A DNA stretch of 64,000 nucleotides. It comes from Phytoactinopolyspora halophila. GTDB lineage: Bacteria; Actinomycetota; Actinomycetes; Jiangellales; Jiangellaceae. The position numbers and the translations under genes are program-made. The stretch covers positions 31,845 to 95,844 of the forward strand of contig NZ_QMIG01000021.1 of the NCBI RefSeq assembly GCF_003287285.1, given 5' to 3'. How positions within the stretch are numbered: the stretch's first letter is position 1; each line of letters opens with the position of its first letter. The notes below the pieces were generated by a model. It was not told the DNA's origin, searched no databases, and saw nothing but the letters and a program-made list of their open reading frames with translations. Positions 16,748-25,537 of this stretch are shown here, in pieces.

Positions 16748-16805
16748 TTGGGTCTGTGGAACGTCCAGAGCCCTCGATGTGCGACTGGACGTTCCACAGA
16801 CCCAA
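16748..16805. repeat. Perfect 21-bp-arm hairpin in a divergent intergenic region
   Basis: Arms 16748-16768 and 16785-16805 are perfectly complementary, loop 16 nt; three further flanking bases each side pair with one mismatch between. It lies upstream of both the Mut7-C gene and the NAGGN operon, so a terminator role is not obvious; a large operator, RNA hairpin or mobile remnant are alternatives. Confidence 0.85.
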
Positions 16806-16865
16806 GAAGTCACCGCTCCAGCTGCCGCGGACCTCACAACTTGCCGCCGTGGTGTCTACGACGTG

Positions 16866-16871
16866 TAGGCT
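16866..16871 (+). promoter_or_regulatory. -10 element for a probably leaderless NAGGN operon mRNA
   Basis: TAGGCT fits the actinobacterial TANNNT -10 consensus and ends 8 nt before the ATG at 16880, placing the transcription start at or next to the start codon. TTGCCG at 16841 is a possible -35 with 19-nt spacing. No ribosome-binding sequence is seen before this ATG. Confidence 0.5.
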
Positions 16872-16879
16872 CGAATTAC

Positions 16880-18670
16880 ATGTGCGGACTCTCTGGTGAG
16901 TACACGTTCGACGGTCGCCACGCCGATCTCGCGGCGGTCGCGCAGATGTGCGACGCGATGGTGGCACGCGGTCCGGATGATTATGGCGCCTTCGCTCACG
17001 GGCCGCTCGCGTTCGGCCACCGCCGGTTGTCGATCATCGATCTCACCTCGCACGGTCACCAGCCCATGGTCGATTCCGAGCTCGGCCTGACCATCGCCTT
17101 CAACGGCTGCATCTACAACTACAAGGAACTACGCGAGGATCTGGCCCGGGCCGGGTACCGGTTCTTCTCCACGTCGGACACCGAGGTGGTGGCCAAGGCC
17201 TATCACCGGTGGGGAGCGAACTTCGTCGACCACTTCCAGGGCATGTTCGCCGTCGCGATCCACGAACGCGACACGGGCCGGCTGATCCTGGCCCGGGACC
17301 GCCTCGGCATCAAGCCGCTCTACGTCACCGAGAACTCGCGCCGTATCCGCTTTGCCAGCAGCCTGCCGGCGCTGGTGCGCGCCGGCGGGGTCGACACCGA
17401 CATCGATCCGGTGGCCCTGCACCACTACCTGTCCTGGCACGCCGTCGTTCCGGCGCCGCACACGATCCTCAAGGGGGTGCGCAAGCTTCCGCCGGCCACG
17501 GTGCGCACCATCGAGCCCGACGGAACCAGCCACGATCACACCTACTGGGATCTCACCGCCGTACGCGACCCGCAGAAGGCCGGCTGGAGCGAGACCGACT
17601 GGGAAGAGGCCATCCTCGAATCGCTCCGGGTCGCGGTCCGCCGCCGTCTTGTCGCCGATGTCCCCGTGGGCGTGCTGCTCTCCGGCGGGCTCGATTCCAG
17701 CCTCGTCGTCGGCCTGCTCGCCGAGGAAGGCCAGCACGGGATCAACACGTTCAGCATCGGGTTCGAAGCGGTCGGTGGCGAGGAGGGCGACGAGTTCAAG
17801 TACTCCGATGTCGTCGCCCGCGAGTTCGGCACGGAACACCACCAGATCCGTATCCCCACCGAGCGGATGCTCCCGGCGCTGGATGACGCCATCCGCGCCA
17901 TGAGCGAGCCGATGGTCAGCCACGACGCCGTTGCCTTCTTCCTGCTCAGCGAGGAAGTCAGCAAGCATGTCAAGGTGGTCCAGTCCGGGCAGGGCGCCGA
18001 CGAGGTATTCGCCGGCTACCACTGGTATCCGCCGCTGCTCGGTGCCGGCCGCGACGACGCCGTCGACGTCTACACCAGGGCGTTCTTCGACCGCGATCAC
18101 GCCGGCATGCGTGACGTCGTGCGTCCCGAACACCGTGCCGGCTCGCCCGTGAGCCTGGAGTTCGTGGAAGAGCACATGAAGCGCCCCGGCGCCGAGACCG
18201 CCGTCGACGCCGCCCTGCGGCTCGACACGCAGATCATGCTCGTCGACGACCCGGTGAAGCGGGTCGACAACATGACCATGGCTTGGGGACTCGAAGCCCG
18301 GGTCCCGTTCCTCGACCACGAACTCGTCGAGCTGGCCGCGCAGTGCCCACCGGAGCTCAAACTCGCCCAGGAAGGCAAGGGCGTGCTCAAGGAAGCCGGC
18401 CGGCGCGTGCTGCCCAACGAGGTCATCGACCGGCCCAAGGGGTACTTCCCGGTGCCGGCGTTGAAGTATCTCCAGGGCCCCTACCTCGAACGGGTTCGAG
18501 ACGCCCTGCACGCGCCAGCAGCCCGCGAGCGCGGCCTGTTCAACGAGACCTATGTCAACTACCTGCTGGACAACCCGAATTCCGAGCTGACACCGCTTCG
18601 GGGAAACCGGCTGTGGCAGCTCGGCTTGCTCGAGATGTGGCTACAGACCCACCTCCCGGAGAACAGGTAA
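16880..18670 (+). CDS. asnO: N-acetylglutaminylglutamine amidotransferase
   Basis: The last enzyme of NAGGN synthesis: it transfers ammonia from glutamine to the C-terminal carboxyl of N-acetylglutaminylglutamine. The 596-residue protein is asparagine-synthase-like. MCGLSG at the start puts the glutaminase nucleophile at Cys2 after Met removal; a class II amidotransferase domain runs to about 210. The synthetase domain follows with the ATP loop SGGLDSS near residue 271. Assignment to the NAGGN enzyme rather than asparagine synthetase rests on the immediate downstream NAGGN synthetase and M42 peptidase, the hallmark three-gene set. Longer in-frame starts upstream would hide Cys2 and are rejected. 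Confidence 0.9.
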   Translation: MCGLSGEYTFDGRHADLAAVAQMCDAMVARGPDDYGAFAHGPLAFGHRRLSIIDLTSHGHQPMVDSELGLTIAFNGCIYNYKELREDLARAGYRFFSTSDTEVVAKAYHRWGANFVDHFQGMFAVAIHERDTGRLILARDRLGIKPLYVTENSRRIRFASSLPALVRAGGVDTDIDPVALHHYLSWHAVVPAPHTILKGVRKLPPATVRTIEPDGTSHDHTYWDLTAVRDPQKAGWSETDWEEAILESLRVAVRRRLVADVPVGVLLSGGLDSSLVVGLLAEEGQHGINTFSIGFEAVGGEEGDEFKYSDVVAREFGTEHHQIRIPTERMLPALDDAIRAMSEPMVSHDAVAFFLLSEEVSKHVKVVQSGQGADEVFAGYHWYPPLLGAGRDDAVDVYTRAFFDRDHAGMRDVVRPEHRAGSPVSLEFVEEHMKRPGAETAVDAALRLDTQIMLVDDPVKRVDNMTMAWGLEARVPFLDHELVELAAQCPPELKLAQEGKGVLKEAGRRVLPNEVIDRPKGYFPVPALKYLQGPYLERVRDALHAPAARERGLFNETYVNYLLDNPNSELTPLRGNRLWQLGLLEMWLQTHLPENR

Positions 18671-18676
18671 CGCCCA

Positions 18677-20461
18677 GTGACCGACGCTCGGCGCAGAGGC
18701 GGGAACGAACCGCGCCGCCCGCTGTGGACCAGACCCTGGCAAGAGGCACCGGAGCACCTGGTCCGGGATATGCGACGCAATGTCGCTCTCGATTGCGGGT
18801 GGGGGCGGCTGATCCTCGCGCAGACCTTCGACAACGACGACGACATCATCGACCTCCTACGTGCTGAAGAAGAGGGCCGCCGGGACATCGCCATGTACGT
18901 GCCGGACCCGCACGTGCTCGTCTCCCGGGCCCCGGACGAGCTGTTCATCGATCCGTCGATGACGTACCGGCTGGAGCTGCACCACTACCGCCCGCGCCGC
19001 GAGCTCATCCCGGATGTCGTGGTCAGCACCATGGCCGACGCCAGCGACGCCGAGGAGGTCAACCGGATCTATGCGGCCCGGCACATGGTTCCCGCCGATC
19101 CGGAGCTGATGTGGTCGAATCAGCGCACCCGCACGTTCACCTACCTGATCGCGAAAGACGAGCACACCGGAGCGGTGATCGGCACCGTGACGGGCGTCGA
19201 TCACGTCCTGGCGTTCGACGATCCGGACCGCGGCACCAGCCTGTGGTGCCTGGCCGTCGATCCGCAGACGCCGATTCCCGGCGTCGGCGAGGCCCTGGTC
19301 CGTGCCCTCGCCGAGCGCTACATCGGCCGCGGACGGGACCACCTGGATCTGTCGGTCATGCACGACAACGACCCCGCAATCCGGCTGTACAAGAAGCTGG
19401 GTTTCCGGCGGGTGCCGGTCTTCGCGGTCAAGCGGAAGAACATCATCAACGAACCGCTGTTCGTGCCCGAGCCCGAGGCCGGCCTCTCCGATCTCAACCC
19501 GTACGCGACCATCATCGCCGACGAGGCGCGCCGGCGCGGCATCCTCGTCGAGGTACTTGACCCGGCGTGGGGCGAGATGCGCCTCGTACACAGCGGGCGC
19601 AAGATCGTGACGCGGGAGTCGCTTTCCGAGTTGACCACGGCGGTGGCCATGAGCCGCTGCGACGACAAGCGCGTCACCCGCCGCATCTTCGGCGACGCCG
19701 GCCTGAAGCTTCCCCGGGGGAAGAACGCCACCGACGACGCCTCCAACGAGGCCTTCCTCAGCCAGGTGGGCGAGGTCGTCGTCAAGCCGGCTCGAGGTGA
19801 GCAGGGCCGGGGCATCACCGTCGGGGTACGCGACGCCGCGTCGCTGCGCCAGGCCGTCGAGCTCGCCCGCGCCTTCTGTCCCGACGTCCTGATCGAGGAG
19901 TGTGTCGAGGGCGAGGACCTGCGTATCGTCGTCATCGGGCACAGTGTCGTGGCTGCGGCGGTGCGCAAGCCGGCCACGGTGATCGGAACCGGGCGGCACA
20001 CCATCAGGCAGCTCATCGAGCGGCACAGCCGGCGGCGCTCGGCCGCCACGGGTGGCGAGTCGGCGGTCCCCCTGGACGAGCTCACCTCCGACACGGTCGA
20101 GTCGGCGGGATACACGCTGGACGACGTCCTCCCCGAAGGCACATCGTTGCAGGTCCGTCGCACGGCGAACCTGCACACCGGCGGCACCATCCACGACGTT
20201 ACGGCCGAGTTGCACCCCGATCTGGCCGATGCGGCTGTCGCTGCCAGCCAGGCCATCGACATTCCGGTCACCGGCCTCGACATGATCGTTCCTGCCGTTG
20301 ACGGGCCGGACTACGTGCTCATCGAGGCCAACGAGCGTCCCGGCCTGGCCAACCACGAACCCCAGCCCACGGCTGCCAAGTTCATCGACCTTCTCTTCCC
20401 CGAGACGCGTGCCACCCCCAGTGCCTGGCAGCCACCGCCACACTCCGAGCGAGCCGAGTAG
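18677..20461 (+). CDS. ngg: N-acetylglutaminylglutamine synthetase (GNAT/ATP-grasp fusion)
   Basis: Makes N-acetylglutaminylglutamine, the precursor of the osmolyte NAGGN. In 594 residues the first half is a GNAT acetyltransferase (about 110-270, with WCLAVDPQTPIPGVGEAL and NDPAIRLYKKLGF as acetyl-CoA-site segments). The second half is an ATP-grasp ligase resembling cyanophycin synthetase (about 290-580, with VVKPARGEQGRGITVGV as the ATP loop and LIEANERPGLANHEP as the metal-binding segment). The GTG start is 6 nt after the amidotransferase stop, so the two are one operon. This fusion matches the known NAGGN synthetase family closely. Confidence 0.92.
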   Translation: MTDARRRGGNEPRRPLWTRPWQEAPEHLVRDMRRNVALDCGWGRLILAQTFDNDDDIIDLLRAEEEGRRDIAMYVPDPHVLVSRAPDELFIDPSMTYRLELHHYRPRRELIPDVVVSTMADASDAEEVNRIYAARHMVPADPELMWSNQRTRTFTYLIAKDEHTGAVIGTVTGVDHVLAFDDPDRGTSLWCLAVDPQTPIPGVGEALVRALAERYIGRGRDHLDLSVMHDNDPAIRLYKKLGFRRVPVFAVKRKNIINEPLFVPEPEAGLSDLNPYATIIADEARRRGILVEVLDPAWGEMRLVHSGRKIVTRESLSELTTAVAMSRCDDKRVTRRIFGDAGLKLPRGKNATDDASNEAFLSQVGEVVVKPARGEQGRGITVGVRDAASLRQAVELARAFCPDVLIEECVEGEDLRIVVIGHSVVAAAVRKPATVIGTGRHTIRQLIERHSRRRSAATGGESAVPLDELTSDTVESAGYTLDDVLPEGTSLQVRRTANLHTGGTIHDVTAELHPDLADAAVAASQAIDIPVTGLDMIVPAVDGPDYVLIEANERPGLANHEPQPTAAKFIDLLFPETRATPSAWQPPPHSERAE

Positions 20462-20587
20462 GCTGATCACCCGGTCGTCGCCGGTCACGGATAGGATGGG
20501 TGTCGAACGTCGTGGTCGGCGCGGCGCGTGCACCCCCCGGGAGTCCGCCTGACGGGTCGGCGAACCAGGTGTGCGAACCTTGAAGCC

Positions 20588-21751
20588 ATGGACCGCCTCA
20601 AGATCGACGAAGACTACCTGCGCGACGTCATGCTGGAGCTCCTGCGCACTCCCAGCCCGTCCGGCCGTACGGACGCGGTGATGCAGATCATCGGTGATCA
20701 TCTCGCCGATCTGGGTGTCCCGATGCGGTTGACTCGCCGCGGCGTGCTGCGCAGCACGCTCGCCGGTGAGACCGACGACACCAGCCGCGCCGTGGCGGTT
20801 CACGCCGACACCATCGGCTGCATGGTCAAGCGACTCAAGGAGAACGGGCGGCTGGAGGTCGTGCCGATCGGCACTCACAGCGCCCGGTTCGCCGAAGGCG
20901 CACAGGTCACCGTCTTCGTCGACGATCTCACCCAGATCTATACCGGTACCGTGCTGCCGCTGAAGTCCAGCGGGCACAATTTCGGCGACGACGTCGACAC
21001 GCAGGGCGTGGGTTGGCACCAGGTGGAAATCCGGATCGACGAGCCCGTGACCACCCGCCAGGACCTCATCGACCTTGGCATCCAAGTCGGCGATTTCGTC
21101 GCGCTGGACGCGGCACCGCAGATCGTCCGCAACGGCTTCATCAAGTCCCGCCATCTCGACGACAAGGCCGGCGTGGCCGCGTGTCTGGCTGCCGTCAAGG
21201 CGCTACGCGACCACGGTGCCCTCCTGCCGGTCACGGCATACTTGCTGGTCACCATCGGCGAGGAGGTCGGAATGGGTGCCACCCACGGCCTCGACGAGAA
21301 CGTGGCCGAGCTCGTCGCTGTCGACAACGCCGTCGTCAGCGATGGTCAGGAGTCGCGGGAGGACACCGTCAACATCGGCATGCTCGATTCCACCGGCCCC
21401 TTCGACTACCACCTGACCCGGCGGCTCATCTCGCTCTGCGAGCAGCACCAGGTGCCCTATCGGCGCGACGTCTACCGCTTCTACCGTTCCGACGCGGCAC
21501 CGGCCATCGAGTCCGGGCTGGAGTGCCGCGCCGCCCTGGTCGGCTTCGGTGTGGATTCCAGCCACGGCCACGAGCGCACACACCTCGACGGGCTGCGCCG
21601 GCTGGCCGAACTGCTGACCATCTATCTCTCCAGCCCGCTCACGTTCGGCGAGTGGGACGAGGGACCGACCGGCAAGCTGGAAGACTTCCCCAGCCACAGC
21701 GTTCAGCCCGCCGAGCCCGAGCCGGAGCACACACCCGGCCGCCACGGCTGA
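20588..21751 (+). CDS. M42-family peptidase of the NAGGN osmoprotectant system
   Basis: A 387-residue zinc aminopeptidase-like protein of peptidase family M42, the third gene regularly found in NAGGN loci. Metal-ligand and catalytic segments visible are VHADTIG (His and Asp, near residue 77), RHLDDKAG (bridging Asp) and TIGEEVGMG (catalytic Glu pair). The role in the pathway is unproven; turnover of NAGGN or of its peptide precursor is the usual suggestion. ATG 20588 is preferred over an in-frame ATG at 20528 because the family's conserved sequence begins at DRLKIDEDYLRD. It lies 126 bp after the synthetase; TAGGAT at 20492-20497 might provide its own -10. Confidence 0.88.
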   Translation: MDRLKIDEDYLRDVMLELLRTPSPSGRTDAVMQIIGDHLADLGVPMRLTRRGVLRSTLAGETDDTSRAVAVHADTIGCMVKRLKENGRLEVVPIGTHSARFAEGAQVTVFVDDLTQIYTGTVLPLKSSGHNFGDDVDTQGVGWHQVEIRIDEPVTTRQDLIDLGIQVGDFVALDAAPQIVRNGFIKSRHLDDKAGVAACLAAVKALRDHGALLPVTAYLLVTIGEEVGMGATHGLDENVAELVAVDNAVVSDGQESREDTVNIGMLDSTGPFDYHLTRRLISLCEQHQVPYRRDVYRFYRSDAAPAIESGLECRAALVGFGVDSSHGHERTHLDGLRRLAELLTIYLSSPLTFGEWDEGPTGKLEDFPSHSVQPAEPEPEHTPGRHG

Positions 21752-21835
21752 ACCGGTGCGCTGCCGGCGACTCGAGCGGGCACCGTCGGCGCCGGCAGCT
21801 CGCACCCTACCTGCCGGCACCTTCCGGCCACGGGC

Positions 21836-22540
21836 TCACGTCTCTCCGCGGTCCCGCCGTTCCGCGGCGTGTTTGGCCTTGACGGTGGCCGCGTAGACGT
21901 CCACGTACTCCTGGCCGGAAAGCTGCATCAGCGCATACATCACCTCGTCGGTGACCGAACGAAGGACGTAGCGGTCGGTCTCCATGCCTTCGTAGCGGCT
22001 GAAGTCGAGCGGCTTGCCGAAACGGACTCCCGGACGCATCCGCTTGGGAATGAGCCTGCCTGCGGGCTGCATCTCGGCCGTGCCGATCATCGCGACGGGA
22101 ATGACGGGAACCTTCGCCTCGAGCGCCAGGCGGGCGACGCCCGTCTTGCCCCGGTAGAGGCGACCGTCGGGCGAGCGCGTGCCTTCGGGATAGATCCCCA
22201 GCAACTCTCCCTCCCGGAGGACTCGCTCCGCGCTGCGCATCGCCTGCTCGCTCGCGCGACCGCCGGATCGGTCCACGGGCAGGTTGCCGGTACGGGAGAA
22301 GAAGAAACGCTTGAACCACCCTTTGACCCCGGATTCGGTGAAATAGTCGCTCTTCGCCCAGAACGTCACCTTGCGGTCAAGAACGAGTGGCATGAAGAAA
22401 GAGTCGACCACGGTGAGGTGGTTACCAGCGAGAATGGCCGGACCTTCCGTCGGCACGTTCTCCACACCCTCGGCCCACGGCCGGTAGTAGACCCGCAGCA
22501 GAGGGCCGAGCAAGACCTTCTTGAGCAGCCAATAGAGCAC
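21836..22540 (-). CDS. plsC: 1-acyl-sn-glycerol-3-phosphate acyltransferase
   Basis: Acylates lysophosphatidate to phosphatidate in membrane lipid synthesis. The 234-residue protein has the four acyltransferase blocks: NHLTVVD (HxxxxD-like, near residue 41), a downstream substrate-binding segment with RSGGRASEQA, YPEGTRSPDGRL (near 118), and a VIPVAMIGT segment. An N-terminal hydrophobic segment fits peripheral membrane location. Its M. tuberculosis counterpart Rv2182c sits near aroG (Rv2178c), as here, although about 17 kb of other genes separates the two in this window. Confidence 0.93.
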   Translation of the reverse strand: MLYWLLKKVLLGPLLRVYYRPWAEGVENVPTEGPAILAGNHLTVVDSFFMPLVLDRKVTFWAKSDYFTESGVKGWFKRFFFSRTGNLPVDRSGGRASEQAMRSAERVLREGELLGIYPEGTRSPDGRLYRGKTGVARLALEAKVPVIPVAMIGTAEMQPAGRLIPKRMRPGVRFGKPLDFSRYEGMETDRYVLRSVTDEVMYALMQLSGQEYVDVYAATVKAKHAAERRDRGET

Positions 22541-22772
22541 GCCCGAACACTACAACGACGGCGACCGCGCCGCGCCACCCCGGGCGCTCACCGCTCGCAC
22601 AAGACACCGGGCCCGGGCCAATGGGCGGCAAACATGGGACGATGGTCACCATGAGGGAACACCTCGTGTATCCATGGTGGGTAACGTCCCGGTCAGCGCC
22701 CGAACGCGAGTTCCCGGCGGAATACCAGCACCCGATGCGGCGTCGTCTCGGGAAAGGAGGTGGCATTCGCCG

Positions 22773-23300
22773 ATGAGTACCGGACGCGACGACGACCAAA
22801 CCTGGTCCGAGCTCGTCGAGGCCTTTCACGCCGAACCAGACCCCGACGACGCCCAACGACGCTGGCCCGAGGCCGAGGATCTCGATCCTGATGACGTGGA
22901 CACCGGCCCGACGAATACCTATCCGGGCGCGTCACACACCTGGGGTGAGAACGCCACCGACGATCCAGTAGAGGGCCAGCCAGGCGACGACACCCCCGCC
23001 GCAGCCCGGCCGTGGCGCGCCACGCCACAGGAGCCCGCAGGTACCCAGCTTAGCGACGACGATCATTTCGTTCCTCCGGCGCCACCTCCCCTCCCCCGTG
23101 GTGACCGCGTATCGCGGTGGGCATGGACCGGGCTGATCGCCGCACCGTCAGTGCTCCTGCTATCCGCCATCCTGCAGTGGACTCCACCGGACCAGCTCAT
23201 GCTCGTCCTCGTCGGCGGCTTCATCGCCGGGTTCGTCACGCTGGTGGCGCGCATGCGTGGCCGCAATCCGCACGATCCCGACGACGGCGCCGTGGTCTAA
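22773..23300 (+). CDS. Hypothetical protein with acidic N-terminus and two C-terminal membrane segments
   Basis: 175 residues, family not recognised. About 110 N-terminal residues are hydrophilic, rich in Asp, Pro and Gly, and look disordered (TWSELVEAFHAEP is the most conserved-looking segment). Two hydrophobic helices follow (about 115-137 and 142-160), and the protein ends in a short basic and acidic tail. A strong ribosome site, AAAGGAGG, precedes ATG 22773 by 12 nt; an in-frame start at 22674 would add an unlike leader. It is a stand-alone gene between plsC (divergent) and the nuclease/phosphatase gene (convergent). The layout suggests a small membrane-anchored protein with a cytoplasmic domain. 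Confidence 0.65.
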   Translation: MSTGRDDDQTWSELVEAFHAEPDPDDAQRRWPEAEDLDPDDVDTGPTNTYPGASHTWGENATDDPVEGQPGDDTPAAARPWRATPQEPAGTQLSDDDHFVPPAPPPLPRGDRVSRWAWTGLIAAPSVLLLSAILQWTPPDQLMLVLVGGFIAGFVTLVARMRGRNPHDPDDGAVV

Positions 23301-23376
23301 ACGCGACGGTCCTGGCAACGCGGGCAGGCCGACCCCGGTATGTCGGTACGTCTATGTCGGTACGTCGCCGATGCGG

Positions 23377-24132
23377 TCAGCCCGGCAGGAGAAGATCCAC
23401 CACGACGGGACGGTGGCCGTGCGCTCCGGCCCCGCGCGGCGGGTCGGCGACCCGGTAGGACACGAGCTCCGCTGGTCCGCGCACGAACACCCCGTCCATG
23501 CGGTTCGCCCGGCCATTCGAATAACGGGTGGGTGTGGGATCCCCCGCCCCGGCGTCGGCATACTGTGTGGCCAGCCGCGACCAGGTGGAACCGTGTGGGG
23601 TCTCGTTGACATCACCCGCGATCACCGCCACCGGTTCCCGGGACGTGCCCGTGATACCCGCGAGCACACCGCCCGGCGCGGCGGCACGATGCACAATTCC
23701 GGTGATCTCCGTAACATGGCGCGCTCGTTCGGCGGCGTCGAGTCCCAGGTGCATGGCCAGGACACAGAAGCCGATTCCGCCCTTGCTCAGCACGGCGAGG
23801 ACCGCGCCGCGCTTGCGCAGGCCGGGCGTTGGTTGCAGGCGCGACTCCCGCACGTCGCGGACGTCGATTCGCGCAGCGGTCAACATGGCCGTGCCGCCGG
23901 TCGTCCCGCCGCCCGCGGTGTAGAGGAGATGCGAACGCCGCGCGAGAGCCGCACATCGGTCCCGCCACGCCAGCCGGCGCGGGGCCTCCTGCAGGCACAC
24001 CACGTCGGCGTCCAGCTCGCGCAACAGTGCCCCGACGGCGGCGACCTCGCGTGAGCCGCGCATACCGATACCGCGCGAGCCGCGCATGTTGTACGTGACG
24101 ATCCGCACGGGTGTCACCAGGCCGGTCTCCAT
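23377..24132 (-). CDS. Endonuclease/exonuclease/phosphatase family protein
   Basis: A 251-residue member of the EEP superfamily of Mg-dependent phosphodiester hydrolases (nucleases, sphingomyelinases, inositol phosphatases). Visible active-site segments: TYNMRG (Asn) near the N-terminus, VVCLQE (Glu), AMHLGLD, AGDVNE (Asp, Asn), MDGVFV and the terminal GHRPVVVDL (His). No signal peptide is seen. The chosen ATG (24130-24132) lies one base after the stop of the upstream ROK kinase gene, a coupled arrangement; a start at 24174 is possible but overlaps the kinase gene. The actual substrate is unknown. Confidence 0.8.
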   Translation of the reverse strand: METGLVTPVRIVTYNMRGSRGIGMRGSREVAAVGALLRELDADVVCLQEAPRRLAWRDRCAALARRSHLLYTAGGGTTGGTAMLTAARIDVRDVRESRLQPTPGLRKRGAVLAVLSKGGIGFCVLAMHLGLDAAERARHVTEITGIVHRAAAPGGVLAGITGTSREPVAVIAGDVNETPHGSTWSRLATQYADAGAGDPTPTRYSNGRANRMDGVFVRGPAELVSYRVADPPRGAGAHGHRPVVVDLLLPG

Positions 24133-24133
24133 C

Positions 24134-25087
24134 TCAGAGGCGGGCGAGGTCAGCGGCACCGACGATTCCGGCATCGTTGCCCAGCGTGGCGAAGCGCACG
24201 GTGGCGTGTGGCCGGTGCGCTCCTCCAGTCACGCTACGCCGCATCGCCTCGTTCGTCGGCTCCAGCAGCATGTCGCCCGCCTCGGCAACGCCACCCCCGA
24301 GGACGAAGGTCGCGGGATCGAACACGGCGATCAGCGACCCCATGGCCTCGCCCAGCCAGCGTCCGAGGTCGGCGATGAGCTCACGAGCCAGCTCGTCGCC
24401 GTCGTTCGCGGCAGCGGTGACCATGGGTCCAGTGATGTTGCCGGGGTCACCCGCCGCCATCTCCAGCAGACGCTCCGCCGATCCGGAGAAGGTCACGGCC
24501 GCGCTGGTAGCCGCCGACTGGGCGTTGCGCACCAACGCCGTGCCACTGGCGTAGGCCTCCAGGCAGCCGCGTAACCCGCATCCGCACAGCTGGCCATCCG
24601 GCACCATGCGCAGGTGGCCCAGCTCGCCAGCGATTCCGTTCGCCCCGCGGTAGAGCGCGCCATCCTTGACCACGGCCCCACCGACACCGGTACCGATGGT
24701 GAGCAACACCATGTCCTCGACATCGGAGGCCGCGCCAAAGCGGAACTCCCCCCATGCGGCGGAATTCGCGTCGTTCTCCACGACGACCGGCAACCCGGTC
24801 GCATCCTCCACGCGATCCCTGAGATCCAGATCACGCCAGGCCAGGTTCGGCGCGAACATCACGCGCGAACGCCCGGCGTCGACGAACCCCGCCGACCCGA
24901 CGCCAACGACGCCGATCTCGTGTTCTGCCGCCAGCTCCCGGGTCACGTCGATGATCGCGCCGACGATGCCGGAGACATCCTGGGATGGCGTATCCCGCCG
25001 CGTACGGGCGACGATGTCACCCTTCTGGTCGACGACACCGGCCGCGATCTTGGTTCCGCCAACGTCTACGCCTATGCTGTTGCTCAC
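24134..25087 (-). CDS. glk: ROK-family glucokinase
   Basis: Phosphorylates glucose at O-6, feeding glycolysis. The 317-residue protein has the ATP phosphate-binding motif GVDVGGTKIAAGVV at the N-terminus and the ROK zinc motif CGCGLRGCLEAYASG near residues 165-180. It lacks the N-terminal helix-turn-helix of ROK repressors, so a kinase is favoured. The GTG start at 25085-25087 overlaps the stop of the SRPBCC gene by 4 bp (GTGA); a longer reading frame to 25294 is out of keeping with the family and overlaps that gene deeply. It and the nuclease gene form one coupled minus-strand unit. Confidence 0.9.
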   Translation of the reverse strand: MSNSIGVDVGGTKIAAGVVDQKGDIVARTRRDTPSQDVSGIVGAIIDVTRELAAEHEIGVVGVGSAGFVDAGRSRVMFAPNLAWRDLDLRDRVEDATGLPVVVENDANSAAWGEFRFGAASDVEDMVLLTIGTGVGGAVVKDGALYRGANGIAGELGHLRMVPDGQLCGCGLRGCLEAYASGTALVRNAQSAATSAAVTFSGSAERLLEMAAGDPGNITGPMVTAAANDGDELARELIADLGRWLGEAMGSLIAVFDPATFVLGGGVAEAGDMLLEPTNEAMRRSVTGGAHRPHATVRFATLGNDAGIVGAADLARL

Positions 25088-25527
25088 TCGGCCGACCCGC
25101 TCTCCACCCGCTTCTTCAGCTCTTTCAGTGCCGTGTCGATGATGACCTTCTCGGCTTTGCGTTTCATCATCCCGAGCATGGGAATGGCCACATCCACGGT
25201 TAGCTGGTAGGTAACGTCTGTCGTGGAATCTGACTCGACCAGCCGGTACGAGCCTTCCATCGCCTTGATCAAGGAGCCTTCGACCAGACTCCACCGAACC
25301 TCGTCGTCACCATCCCATTCGTAGGACAGGATGTACGTGTCCTTGATGGGGCCCGCGTCCAGCACGAACCTCGCCCGCTCCGGACGGCCGTCGTCACCCA
25401 CGCTCAACACCTCGACCGAGCGCATCGACGTCGTCCACTCCGGGTATGCCTCCAGGTCGGCGATCACCTCCATCACGTCGGCCGCCGGCGCGGCGATCGT
25501 GATGCTCGACGTGGTCTGTGCAGCCAT
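25084..25527 (-). CDS. SRPBCC-family protein (START-like lipid-binding fold)
   Basis: 147 residues with the SRPBCC/polyketide-cyclase fold, which forms a hydrophobic ligand cavity. Typical segments are SSITIAAPAADVMEVIADLEAYPEWTT-like N-terminal strand and helix (written here only in part: IADLEAYPEW), a middle WSLVEGSLI strand and a long C-terminal helix with many Lys and Glu. The start is set at the Met preceding AAQTTSS. It is the counterpart in position of M. tuberculosis Rv2185c. Another SRPBCC gene follows upstream on the same strand. The ligand is unknown. Confidence 0.85.
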   Translation of the reverse strand: MAAQTTSSITIAAPAADVMEVIADLEAYPEWTTSMRSVEVLSVGDDGRPERARFVLDAGPIKDTYILSYEWDGDDEVRWSLVEGSLIKAMEGSYRLVESDSTTDVTYQLTVDVAIPMLGMMKRKAEKVIIDTALKELKKRVESGSAE

Positions 25528-25537
25528 GAGGCCAACC

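Noticed and set aside
16880..18670. Asparagine synthetase (asnB)
   Set aside because: The fold is the same, but the two following genes are the NAGGN synthetase and peptidase, so the amidotransferase role is better supported.
18857..21154. 765-codon open frame on - strand
   Set aside because: Antisense to the NAGGN synthetase and peptidase; composition is that of a shadow frame.
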